From assembly GCA_002067555.1 (NCBI GenBank), contig MVQQ01000144.1, positions 1 through 13,029 on the forward strand: a stretch of DNA of 13,029 nt, read 5' to 3'. This DNA is from Syntrophorhabdus sp. PtaB.Bin184. Lineage in GTDB: Bacteria > Desulfobacterota > Syntrophorhabdia > Syntrophorhabdales > Syntrophorhabdaceae. Position numbers and translations under genes: made by a program. The notes beneath the pieces are model-generated. The model was not told the DNA's origin. It saw only the letters and a program-made list of their open reading frames with translations, and made no database searches. Shown piece by piece: positions 1 to 6,518 of this stretch (positions within the stretch are counted from its first letter, which is position 1; every line of letters starts with the position of its first letter).

Positions 1-506
1 GACCTGGCATCGAACCCACACCCCTCAAGTTCGGCGGCACGGGCAGCAAGTCGGAATCGATCGAACACCCCTCCTTCCTGCCCGACAGGTACGAATGCGG
101 GACACCCAACACGCCGGGGATCGCGTCGCTTCTTGGCGGGTTGACCTTCATCCAAAAGGAGGGTCCCCGAAGGATCTTCGACAGGAAGCAGACACTTCGG
201 CGCATGCTCGTTGACGGCTTAAAGGACCTTCCCGGGGTCGTGGTGTACGGCCACAGCGATAGGAGTGGGGCAGCATATCTGGCAACTGTCGCCTTCAACA
301 TTGAAGGCAGGCTCCCTTCGGAGGTCGGCTACGAGCTGAACAAGAGGGCTATGTATGTCCGCATAGGTCTTCACTGCGCCCCAGCAGCACACAGGACGGT
401 CGGTACGTTCCCAAACGGGGCACTCCGTGCATCACCGGGGTATTTTACCAGCGACGACGACATACGGGCCTTTATCGAGGCGGTGAGGGACATTGCCGGA
501 GAATAG
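1..506 (+). CDS. Cysteine desulfurase family protein (class V aminotransferase fold), 3' part only
   Basis: This is the C-terminal part of a PLP-dependent cysteine desulfurase; the gene enters from the left edge and its reading frame begins at base 3. The enzyme family removes sulfur (or selenium) from cysteine (selenocysteine) as an enzyme-bound persulfide and passes it to acceptor proteins. Visible landmarks are a GGTGSKSE stretch and a PDRYECGTPNTPGI stretch, typical of the subfamily of selenium-linked or stand-alone desulfurases, then the catalytic loop GLHCAPAAH. The presumed catalytic Cys is the TGC codon at 375-377, followed by the usual GTFPNGALRASPGYF segment. The N-terminal part with the PLP lysine lies outside the window. 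The stop overlaps the next gene by 14 nt, so the two are probably translated together. Family assignment is firm; the in vivo acceptor and whether S or Se is mobilised are not visible. Confidence 0.93.
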   Translation, partial: PGIEPTPLKFGGTGSKSESIEHPSFLPDRYECGTPNTPGIASLLGGLTFIQKEGPRRIFDRKQTLRRMLVDGLKDLPGVVVYGHSDRSGAAYLATVAFNIEGRLPSEVGYELNKRAMYVRIGLHCAPAAHRTVGTFPNGALRASPGYFTSDDDIRAFIEAVRDIAGE

Positions 507-747
507 ATACTCCATCATTCTTTTTCGTACGATCCATGATGTCCTCCGGGCAGAGAAGGCGCTCAAGAAGCGGGATGTCAAGCATGAACTCGTGCCGGTG
601 CCAAGAAACCTCAGCTCCGACTGCGGGATGTGCATCCGTCTTGACACCGATGAGGTCGATGCACGGCAGTATCTGGAGAATATGGGGGTCGAGAAATGCT
701 TCGTCTTCGACGGAGAGACCTACGAACAGGTCGACCTCGGGACCTGA
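493..747 (+). CDS. DUF3343 family small protein (putative Se/S carrier-like)
   Basis: This 84-residue protein resembles the DUF3343 family, annotated as putative Se/S-carrier proteins. The start is a TTG at 493, inside the end of the desulfurase gene, with GGTGAGGGA (482-490) directly upstream as a very close ribosome-binding site. No ATG gives a plausible full-length alternative. The protein opens with a hydrophobic strand (YSIILF), then HDVLRAEKALK, and contains SSDCGMCIRL, a Cys-x2-Cys pair that could carry a persulfide or selenide. Immediate overlap with a cysteine desulfurase fits a donor-carrier pair, as seen in many anaerobes where related genes sit with yedF or selD. The carrier role is an inference from family name, cysteines and neighbourhood; no biochemical function can be read from the sequence. 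Confidence 0.8.
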   Translation: MPENRYSIILFRTIHDVLRAEKALKKRDVKHELVPVPRNLSSDCGMCIRLDTDEVDARQYLENMGVEKCFVFDGETYEQVDLGT

Positions 748-801
748 CAACCTCCCGGCCTTGAGCCGTCGCCCTTCCTCACGCTCCTTAGACTCCCGTG
801 C

Positions 802-879
802 CTGTAACCATGTTTTTTCCGGTCTTCCTCCCCTCATTGCGGCTCTTTCAGTAATCTGATTAGATTCGTTCGGTTACAG
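802..879. repeat. Inverted repeat in the 748-963 intergenic region
   Basis: CTGTAACC (802-809) and GGTTACAG (872-879) are perfect 8-bp inverted copies 62 nt apart. Inside the loop a smaller palindrome AATCT-GATT-AGATT (853-866) is visible. The element lies between the DUF3343 stop and the hsp20 promoter. There is no T-tract after the right arm, so a rho-independent terminator is not supported. It could form an RNA stem or be a spaced operator pair; significance is uncertain. Confidence 0.3.
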
Positions 880-892
880 TCTCTTTCCGACA

Positions 893-924
893 CTTGACAA
901 AAAATATGTGAGTGATCACATTAA
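893..924 (+). promoter_or_regulatory. Candidate heat-shock (sigma-32-like) promoter of the hsp20 operon
   Basis: CTTGACA (893-899) and TCACATTAA (916-924) resemble the sigma-32 elements CTTGAA and CCCCATTTA, with 16 nt between them; the second box matches six of nine positions. The first box also contains a perfect sigma-70 -35 hexamer TTGACA (894-899), but no good TATAAT follows at 17 nt, which favours the heat-shock reading. Transcription would begin around 930 and give a leader of roughly 30 nt before the first hsp20 ATG. No CIRCE (HrcA) repeat is visible. Confidence 0.45.
907..920. promoter_or_regulatory. Palindrome TGTGA-N4-TCACA overlapping the hsp20 promoter
   Basis: A perfect 5-bp inverted repeat (TGTGA 907-911, TCACA 916-920) with a 4-nt centre sits between the two promoter boxes and runs into the downstream one. 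The half-sites are those of CRP/FNR-superfamily regulators, with the 4-nt spacing typical of FNR rather than the 6 nt of CRP. Its location would suit a repressor. The identity of any regulator is not visible; this is an inference from pattern and position only. Confidence 0.35.
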
Positions 925-963
925 TTTCACAAAGAGGAAATACTGATAAAGGAGGTTGATATC

Positions 964-1410
964 ATGTTGTGGACAGATGGTTTTGGCATGTTTGGCAGAG
1001 GCCTTGACCCCTGGTCCGAGTTCCAGCGCATCGAGAACGAGATGAACCGCGTCCTCTCCAGGTTTGTCTCGCCCTCAACTGGTGACTTCCCCGCGGTGAA
1101 TATATGGAGCGATGGTGAGGAAACCCTGGTGACAACGGAGATCCCGGGCATCGACGCCGGTGGCATAGACATCTCGGTCATCGGCAAGACACTGATGCTC
1201 AAGGGTTCCAGGGAGCCTGACAAGGTGGAGGAAGGCAATTCCTATCATCGTCGCGAACGCTGGTACGGGCAGTTCAGCAAGGCCATCGAGCTTCCCTTCA
1301 CGATCGATGCTGACAAGGTCGGGGCCGACTTCTCAAATGGCATCCTGACGATCAGGCTGCCGCGGTCAGAGGCGGAGAAGCCCAGGAAGATCGCTATCAA
1401 ATCCGCCTGA
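964..1410 (+). CDS. Small heat-shock protein, Hsp20/alpha-crystallin family (copy 1)
   Basis: This 148-residue Hsp20 chaperone would bind unfolding proteins in the cytoplasm without ATP and hold them for refolding. The start ATG at 964 has a strong ribosome-binding site, AAAGGAGG (948-955), 8 nt upstream. After a short N-terminal arm with a GMFGRGLDPW segment, the alpha-crystallin domain runs from about residue 40 to 138 and includes the TEIPGID strand, the YHRRERWYGQF segment, and the signature FSNGILTIRLP (A-x-x-x-n-G-x-L type). The C-terminal IAI motif (RKIAIKSA) is the usual I-x-I/V oligomerisation anchor. It is first of three consecutive Hsp20 genes, 12 nt before the second, behind a heat-shock-type promoter. 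Family assignment is secure; substrate preference is unknown. Confidence 0.95.
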   Translation: MLWTDGFGMFGRGLDPWSEFQRIENEMNRVLSRFVSPSTGDFPAVNIWSDGEETLVTTEIPGIDAGGIDISVIGKTLMLKGSREPDKVEEGNSYHRRERWYGQFSKAIELPFTIDADKVGADFSNGILTIRLPRSEAEKPRKIAIKSA

Positions 1411-1422
1411 AGGAGGTGTGGA

Positions 1423-1827
1423 ATGGCTGACAAGACCAAAGAGATACAGAAGAAAGAGGCCGCTGAGGCGGATCTTGTGGAAAGGACCCGGGCAGCGAAG
1501 ATATATAACCCCGATGTCGACATCATAGAGGGGAAGGACAGGATAGTCGTCATTGCCGACATGCCCGGGGTCAGCGAGAACTCCGTGGAGGTGACCCTCG
1601 ACGACAACGTCCTGACCATCTACGGAAGGGTCGATTGGAAACTGCCCGAGAAGATGAAGCTTACCCACGCGGAATACGGCGTCGGTGACTACCAGAGGAT
1701 ATTCACCATATCGGGCGAGATAAACAGGGAGAGTATCGAGGCCAGAGTTAAGAATGGTGTTCTCAGGCTGGTCATGCCCAAGAACGATGTGCCGAAAATG
1801 AGGAAGATCGCCGTGAAGGCGGGATGA
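1423..1827 (+). CDS. Small heat-shock protein, Hsp20 family (copy 2, divergent)
   Basis: A 134-residue Hsp20 homologue, the most divergent of the three copies. The ATG at 1423 has AAGGAGGTG (1410-1418) as its ribosome-binding site. In place of the aromatic/Gly-rich arm of its neighbours it starts with a highly charged, probably helical stretch (KEIQKKEAAEADLVERTR) of about 27 residues. The alpha-crystallin domain follows (IADMPGV, then GDYQRIFTI, then the signature VKNGVLRLVMP). The C-terminus RKIAVKAG retains an I-x-V anchor. It lacks the YHRxER segment of copies 1 and 3 and has HAEYGVGDY there instead. The different arm suggests a distinct partner or hetero-oligomer role, which is inference. 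Confidence 0.93.
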   Translation: MADKTKEIQKKEAAEADLVERTRAAKIYNPDVDIIEGKDRIVVIADMPGVSENSVEVTLDDNVLTIYGRVDWKLPEKMKLTHAEYGVGDYQRIFTISGEINRESIEARVKNGVLRLVMPKNDVPKMRKIAVKAG

Positions 1828-1859
1828 AACATGACGTGAGAAACACAGGAGGTACGATC

Positions 1860-2360
1860 ATGACGACAAGAAGAATTCCACCCCTCGCAAAGAGAAGCCG
1901 GGATACCATCCGGTTCCTGGAAGAAAACCCCCTTCTGTCGTTACGGAACAATATAGACAGGTTGTTCGACAATTTCTTCAGGGGGTTCGACGTCAGTCCC
2001 TTCGCCGCCACACCCCCGATGTTCAACCCCAGCATGGACGTGGCGGACAGTGGCAAGGAGATCACCGTGACCATAGAACTCCCCGGCATGAACGAGAAGG
2101 ACATTGACGTGTCCGTTACGCAGAACTCGCTCACCGTTCGGGGAGAGAAAAGGGACGAGACCGAAGAGAAGGGCAGCAGCTACCATCGGATGGAACGCGT
2201 TTATGGCTCGTTCACGAGGACCATCCCTCTTCCCGTGGAGGTGGAGGTGGACGGCGCCAGGGCAAACTACAAAAAGGGGGTCCTCTCCATCACGATCCCG
2301 AAGACCGAGAAGGCCCTTAAAGAGGCAAAGAAGATCCCGGTCAAAGTATCAGGGAAGTAG
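1860..2360 (+). CDS. Small heat-shock protein, Hsp20 family (copy 3)
   Basis: This 166-residue Hsp20 is the last gene of the trio. An in-frame ATG at 1824 exists, but the ATG at 1860 has AGGAGG (1847-1852) 7 nt upstream and gives a normal N-terminus, so 1860 is preferred; the gap to copy 2 is then 32 nt. The N-terminal arm contains LFDNFFRGFD, a typical Hsp20 aromatic segment. The alpha-crystallin domain (about residues 50-155) contains IELPGMNEKDIDV, SSYHRMERVYGSF and the signature YKKGVLSITIP. The C-terminal tail KKIPVKVSGK carries the I-x-V anchor. It resembles copy 1 more than copy 2 by motif content. The role is as for copy 1: ATP-independent holding of unfolding proteins, probably co-induced on heat or redox stress. 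Confidence 0.95.
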   Translation: MTTRRIPPLAKRSRDTIRFLEENPLLSLRNNIDRLFDNFFRGFDVSPFAATPPMFNPSMDVADSGKEITVTIELPGMNEKDIDVSVTQNSLTVRGEKRDETEEKGSSYHRMERVYGSFTRTIPLPVEVEVDGARANYKKGVLSITIPKTEKALKEAKKIPVKVSGK

Positions 2361-2377
2361 AGGAGCCGTAACACGGC

Positions 2378-2436
2378 GCAGGTCACAGGCCCCACCGCAC
2401 AAACAACGGTCACTCCGGAAAGGGTCCGTGACCTGC
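2378..2436 (+). repeat. Overlapping alternative hairpins after the hsp20 operon
   Basis: GCAGGTCAC (2378-2386) is perfectly complementary to GTGACCTGC (2428-2436). A second GGTCAC (2408-2413) can pair with the same right arm, and CACAGGC (2384-2390) can pair with GCCTGTG (2435-2441). These pairings are mutually exclusive. No T-tract follows directly; the first T-run, at 2492-2498, is 55 nt away with no good stem beside it, so I do not call a rho-independent terminator. The rest of 2361-2520, between the two convergent transcription units, holds nothing else I can recognise. Confidence 0.35.
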
Positions 2437-2520
2437 CTGTGCTCCACCCACGCCGGCGATCCCCGGGAACCTTCATTTTTAAAGTAACGTCTTTTTTTGC
2501 CTGAGACCTGGAACGTGCGT

Positions 2521-3615
2521 CTACGTTCTTATGGCCCCATGCGGGCACATCTCCTGGCAACAGTAGCAGCGAATGCAGGCCTGGTAGTCAAACAGCGGGA
2601 ACCGTTCGCCCAGGTGTATGGCATTGGCGGGGCAGACCTCGGCGCATATGCCGCAGAGGCGGCAGGCAGCCGGGTCTGCCTTGGGTTTCTTTGTAAGGAA
2701 GTCCCTGAGAAGTCTCTTGATGGGGCGGGGCAGGTTCCAGTCCGTGTCGGACGCCCGGGGCATCGGGAAGCGCGCCGGGACGGGAGGTAACCCAAGGTCG
2801 ATCACCTCAAAGGGGGGGACGAGGCCGTGACGGGCCGCACAGGCGGTGACGGGGAGGGTGACGCCGGGACAAAAGCGGGCTTCTATGAAGGCGTCCAGGG
2901 CAAAGGCGTCCCGTGACACAGCGACCACACCGCAGGCCACGGGATCGCCGTTTGAGGGGCCGTCGCCGCACATGCCCACGACCCCGTCGAGCACGGTAAC
3001 CGTTGGGGAAACGAGGCGATGAATGTCAACAAGGATCGACGCAAAGAGATCCCTGTCCCTTCCGGCGCGAAGGTGCCACCGCCCCTTGGCGAACCCCCGA
3101 ATGAACCCGAAGGTGTTCTTGACCCCCAGAGTCATACCCATCATGCTGTGAGTCTTGAGCTTGGGTACGTTGATGACAGTCTCATACCTGTCGGGGTCCT
3201 CCCCGAAAAGGAAGTCCCTGTAGGGCGATACCCCTCTTCCTTTTTTTACCACCTCTCCGGTGAAGTAGACTACCTGGACACCATGTTCCCGGAGCATCTC
3301 GGCATAGCCCCCGTTCCTGAGGACCCGGTCCAGCGACTCGTATCCCGGGCTGTCCCCGAGACAGACGGTGCAGGAGTGGTCGACAAGGAGTTCAATGAGG
3401 GCACGAAGAAAATCGGGGTGGGTGGTTACGGCCCTGTCGGGGGCCTTCGAGGCAAGGAGATTGGGTTTGACGAGAACGCTGCGTCCCGAGATATCTAGGT
3501 CGATCCGGCTGAATGCTTCTTCGAGAAAGCTCTTTATCTCCCGCGGGTTATAGGAGTCACTCCTTCCCGCTACCACTTTTTCCAGGTGACTTCTCCCGGG
3601 AGAAACTGACCTCAA
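2521..3615 (-). CDS. DUF362 domain protein with C-terminal 2x[4Fe-4S] ferredoxin domain
   Basis: This 364-residue protein has an N-terminal DUF362 domain (about residues 15-260; VLVKPNLL, GDSPGYES and the VPKLKTHSMMGMTLGVKN stretch are typical). A bacterial-type ferredoxin domain at the C-terminus has two complete CxxCxxCxxxCP motifs: Cys318/321/324/328 and Cys347/350/353/357, with an extra Cys352. Such proteins probably transfer electrons, but the DUF362 substrate is unknown. The TTG at 3615 starts 59 nt inside the upstream lipoprotein gene and has no clear ribosome-binding site; a GTG at 3576 (residue 14) would cut the overlap to 20 nt and lies close to where DUF362 homology begins, so the start is uncertain. 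It is last in the seven-gene minus-strand run. No signal peptide is seen, so it should be cytoplasmic. Confidence 0.9.
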   Translation of the reverse strand: MRSVSPGRSHLEKVVAGRSDSYNPREIKSFLEEAFSRIDLDISGRSVLVKPNLLASKAPDRAVTTHPDFLRALIELLVDHSCTVCLGDSPGYESLDRVLRNGGYAEMLREHGVQVVYFTGEVVKKGRGVSPYRDFLFGEDPDRYETVINVPKLKTHSMMGMTLGVKNTFGFIRGFAKGRWHLRAGRDRDLFASILVDIHRLVSPTVTVLDGVVGMCGDGPSNGDPVACGVVAVSRDAFALDAFIEARFCPGVTLPVTACAARHGLVPPFEVIDLGLPPVPARFPMPRASDTDWNLPRPIKRLLRDFLTKKPKADPAACRLCGICAEVCPANAIHLGERFPLFDYQACIRCYCCQEMCPHGAIRT

Positions 3616-4111
3616 GGAACTTCATGCAGAGGTCGCCCTCCCGAAGTTTCCAGCAGATCCTGTTATCCCTGTCGTTCAGGTGATACGATACCGTGTATTC
3701 GGGGTGTTCTCTGACAAGATGACCATTCTCGTTCCCGAGCGGTCCCTTGAGGGTCAGGTCTTCGATTATGTCCGTGATGTGGACGCGAAAGAGCCTGTAG
3801 AATTCATTCTCGTCGGTCAGTTCCTCCTCATCGGTCTTCATGATGAAGTGGTCGGCGGAACGGTCCACGGAAAGCACTGTGTTGCCGAAGGGCCCGTAGA
3901 CCTCGAGAAAAAGCCTGTCCGGGTAGACGGCCTTGAGGGACATGTCACCCGTGTACTGCCGGGTCTTGAGCATAACGTCAATCTCGCAAAGGGCCTCAAG
4001 ATGGTCAAAATTCTCCGGCCACGATATGGAAACGGGTTTTTTCCCCACGTGCGTACAAGCGAGGAACAGGAAGGGCAGGACGGCAAGAACTAGGACGCTC
4101 TTTCGCATCAT
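3557..4111 (-). CDS. LolB-like/DUF4292-like outer-membrane lipoprotein
   Basis: A 184-residue predicted lipoprotein. It begins MMRKSVLVLAVLPFLFLAC: a short basic n-region, a hydrophobic core, and a lipobox-type FLAC with the lipidated Cys at residue 19. The mature part has strand-rich segments (YTGDMSLKAVYPDRLFLEVYGP, then NTVLSVDRSADHFIMKT) resembling the LolB/DUF4292 fold that binds lipid or lipoprotein acyl chains. Its ATG overlaps the stop of the TPR gene as ATGA (4111-4108), so the two are translationally coupled and probably act together at the outer membrane. A second ATG directly follows the first and could equally be used. LolB-like function is a moderate-confidence inference from fold-level resemblance; lipoprotein status is well supported. 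Confidence 0.78.
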   Translation of the reverse strand: MMRKSVLVLAVLPFLFLACTHVGKKPVSISWPENFDHLEALCEIDVMLKTRQYTGDMSLKAVYPDRLFLEVYGPFGNTVLSVDRSADHFIMKTDEEELTDENEFYRLFRVHITDIIEDLTLKGPLGNENGHLVREHPEYTVSYHLNDRDNRICWKLREGDLCMKFLEVSFSREKSPGKSGSGKE

Positions 4112-5769
4112 TTCTTCTCTTTTATTATTCTGAGTTTTTGCTCGACGGAATTCTTTTTTGAGGGATCCTTCTCCAGGATTACCGATCTCTCGTAATGATG
4201 GACGGCGTTGTCGTAATCCTTCAAGGCCGAGTAGATGTCGCCCAGGTGTTCGTGGATGGTGGGGTCCTCGGGCATGAGGCTGTTCGCCTTGCGTATTTCC
4301 GCAAGGGCAGCCTTCAGACGCCCCTTCTTGTAGAAGACCCAGCCAAGGCTGTCGATGATATACCCGTCATCGGGCCGCTTGATCAGGGCCTTGCGTATCA
4401 TCGTCTCCGCTTCGTCGAGACGGATACCCTTCTCCGCGAGGGAATAACCCACGAAGTTGAGGGCGTTGGGATACTCCGGGTCGATGGCGAGAACGCCATC
4501 CATAATGGCAAGGGCTTTTTCGGACTCGCCTTTCTTCTCGTGAAGCATGCCGATCTGGTAAAGGACCTCGAGGTTCTTCGGTTCGATCCGCCGTGCCTCT
4601 TCAAGGGCCCTGATACCCGCGGCGAGGTCGTTCTTCTCCTCGTAGAGCATGGACAAAAGGATATAAAGTTCAGGTTTCCTGTCCATGCCCGGCAGATAAC
4701 CCGTTATTGTCTTTATGCCCTCGTCTATCGTCCCCGACTTGATGTAGATCAGCGTCATCTGTTTCAGCGCCGTCAGGAACTCCTCCGCCTTCGGATCGAT
4801 CTTGCCCAGTTCCTCGAGGGCCTTCTTCACATCCCCTTTCTCCCTCCAGGACATGGCAAGATATATCCTCACCGTGTAATTGTCGGGCGTGCCGGCGAGG
4901 ACCATGTTGAATTGCTGTATGGCCTCGTCGTATCTCGCCTTTTCGTAGTGAAGCAGGCCGATGCGGATCCGTAAAGACAGGTCCTGGCGGTCGAGGTCGG
5001 AAAGCTCTTCGAACTTGCCTATGGCCTTGTCGTACTCCTTCTGGCGTATGAATATGGTGGCGAGCCTCGATCGCGCCTTCTTGTCGTTCGGGTCATATGC
5101 AATGACGCCTTGGTAATACTCGACGGCCTTCTCCAGGTTTCCCTCGATCTCGTATATCGTCCCTAGGTCGAGAAGGGCAGGGGTGAAGTTCGGCTTTATC
5201 TCCAGGACCTTTGCCAGGTAGGTCTTGGCCCTGTCGTAGTCCTTCGCCTCACCATGCAGCCTGCCGGTGTAATAAAGGGCGATGATGTTGTCTTCATCAT
5301 AGGCAAGAACCTTTTCGTAGATGGTGATGGCGTCGCTGTATTTCTTCTCACCGATGTAGATGGAGCCGAGATACATGTAGGCCTCGGTATCCTCGGGATT
5401 GAGCTCTATGCACTTCTCGTAGAGGGCCTTGGCCTTGTATGTGAGGCCTTTCGATGCGTGGATGCCCGCCAGAATCATGAGGGCAACGCGGTTCGCGGGG
5501 GCGAGTGTTATTGCCTCATTGAGCAGCTCCTCCGCCCTCTCGAGATCCCCTCTCTTCACAAAAAGAGAGGCAAGGGAAGTCCTGATCTCAGCGGAGCCGG
5601 GGTCATCCTTCAGGGCCTTACGGTAGTAATCACCGGCATCGTCGTATTTCCCCAGAGCTTCGCTCAAATACCCCCTGAGAAAGAAGTAGACCGAATCCGA
5701 ACGGGTTGCCGCGTGGAGCTGGGCACAGAAAAACAGAACGAATGAGAGAAGGATCGCCGATATTCTCAT
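4108..5769 (-). CDS. Exported tetratricopeptide-repeat protein
   Basis: This large TPR protein (553 residues from the chosen start) consists almost wholly of 34-residue TPR-type helical hairpins, with many A-x-x-Y-Y-x-x-A-L and DP/NP-type repeat endings (for example YDDAGDYYRKALKDDP). They extend from just after the signal peptide to near the C-terminus, perhaps 14-15 units. The ATG at 5769 gives a canonical signal peptide (MRISAILLSFVLFFCAQLHA, cleavage before Ala). An upstream in-frame ATG at 5811 adds 14 residues and cannot be excluded; neither start has a convincing ribosome-binding site. It lies downstream of lepB and overlaps the LolB-like lipoprotein by 4 nt. TPR arrays are protein-interaction scaffolds, so a periplasmic or outer-membrane assembly role with the lipoprotein is likely but not demonstrated. 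Confidence 0.9.
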   Translation of the reverse strand: MRISAILLSFVLFFCAQLHAATRSDSVYFFLRGYLSEALGKYDDAGDYYRKALKDDPGSAEIRTSLASLFVKRGDLERAEELLNEAITLAPANRVALMILAGIHASKGLTYKAKALYEKCIELNPEDTEAYMYLGSIYIGEKKYSDAITIYEKVLAYDEDNIIALYYTGRLHGEAKDYDRAKTYLAKVLEIKPNFTPALLDLGTIYEIEGNLEKAVEYYQGVIAYDPNDKKARSRLATIFIRQKEYDKAIGKFEELSDLDRQDLSLRIRIGLLHYEKARYDEAIQQFNMVLAGTPDNYTVRIYLAMSWREKGDVKKALEELGKIDPKAEEFLTALKQMTLIYIKSGTIDEGIKTITGYLPGMDRKPELYILLSMLYEEKNDLAAGIRALEEARRIEPKNLEVLYQIGMLHEKKGESEKALAIMDGVLAIDPEYPNALNFVGYSLAEKGIRLDEAETMIRKALIKRPDDGYIIDSLGWVFYKKGRLKAALAEIRKANSLMPEDPTIHEHLGDIYSALKDYDNAVHHYERSVILEKDPSKKNSVEQKLRIIKEKK

Positions 5770-5827
5770 CACCCTGAATGATAGCACAGAATCGACGGGA
5801 AATCTAATCATGGGATGGCGTGGAACC

Positions 5828-6457
5828 CTACTTTATGAGCCAGCCGATGCGTGACCACCGCACGTATTGAAGCGCGCTCATCGCTCCGCCGTCCCAGGAA
5901 AAGTATATGATCAGGGCCTTGCCCACAAGGTGCCGTTTTTCCACGAAACCCCAGTAGCGGCTGTCGAGGCTGTTGTCCCTGTTGTCACCCATCACGAAAT
6001 AGCAGTCCTGGGGCACTTTCACCGGAGGGATGTTGTCCTTATCGATGAAGGGCAGGAAACCGCGGGACGCCGGCTCAGGCCTGAAATGCCCCCATGTGTC
6101 CTTTATCCTCTTTCCGTCGATGAATATGGACCTGTTCCTGATCTCCACCGTCTCGCCACCTGTGGCTATGACACGCTTGATGTAGTCCTTTGTGGGGTCC
6201 TCGGGATACCGGAAGACGATGATGTCCCCGCGCTTCGGTTTCCCCGTGGTAAAGAGCACGTTGTCCACGAAAGGCACCTTGACCACGTAGCTCATCCTGT
6301 TGACCAGCAGGTGGTCCCCGACGAGCAGGGTGGGCTCCATCGAGCCCGAGGGTATCTTATACGCCTGGATCACGAAGCTCCTCACGAGAAGTGCGATCAG
6401 CGCGGCTATGATGATCGATTCGATGTACTCTCTGGTCTTGGTCTTCTTCTTTTCCAT
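5828..6457 (-). CDS. lepB: Signal peptidase I
   Basis: Signal peptidase I (209 residues) cleaves signal peptides from exported proteins on the outer face of the cytoplasmic membrane. One N-terminal transmembrane helix (about residues 12-32) is followed by the catalytic boxes: PSGSMEPTL with nucleophile Ser39, DYIKRVIA with general base Lys94, and GDNRDNSLDSRYWG (157-170). All family boxes are intact and length is normal for the single-helix type. ATG 6457 is preceded on the minus strand by AAGGAG with 5-nt spacing. It lies 61 nt downstream of argS and just ahead of the exported TPR protein and the lipoprotein. Note that lipoproteins use signal peptidase II, so LepB would process the TPR protein but not the lipoprotein. 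Confidence 0.97.
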   Translation of the reverse strand: MEKKKTKTREYIESIIIAALIALLVRSFVIQAYKIPSGSMEPTLLVGDHLLVNRMSYVVKVPFVDNVLFTTGKPKRGDIIVFRYPEDPTKDYIKRVIATGGETVEIRNRSIFIDGKRIKDTWGHFRPEPASRGFLPFIDKDNIPPVKVPQDCYFVMGDNRDNSLDSRYWGFVEKRHLVGKALIIYFSWDGGAMSALQYVRWSRIGWLIK

Positions 6458-6518
6458 TAACGCTCCTTATGCCTCTTTCGTGCCAGGCTGCAAAGCAGGC
6501 AATGAAAGCTGCTCACCC

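Noticed and set aside
2492..2498. T-run resembling the end of an intrinsic terminator for the hsp20 operon
   Set aside because: No stable GC-rich stem lies immediately upstream; the nearest hairpin ends 51-56 nt earlier.
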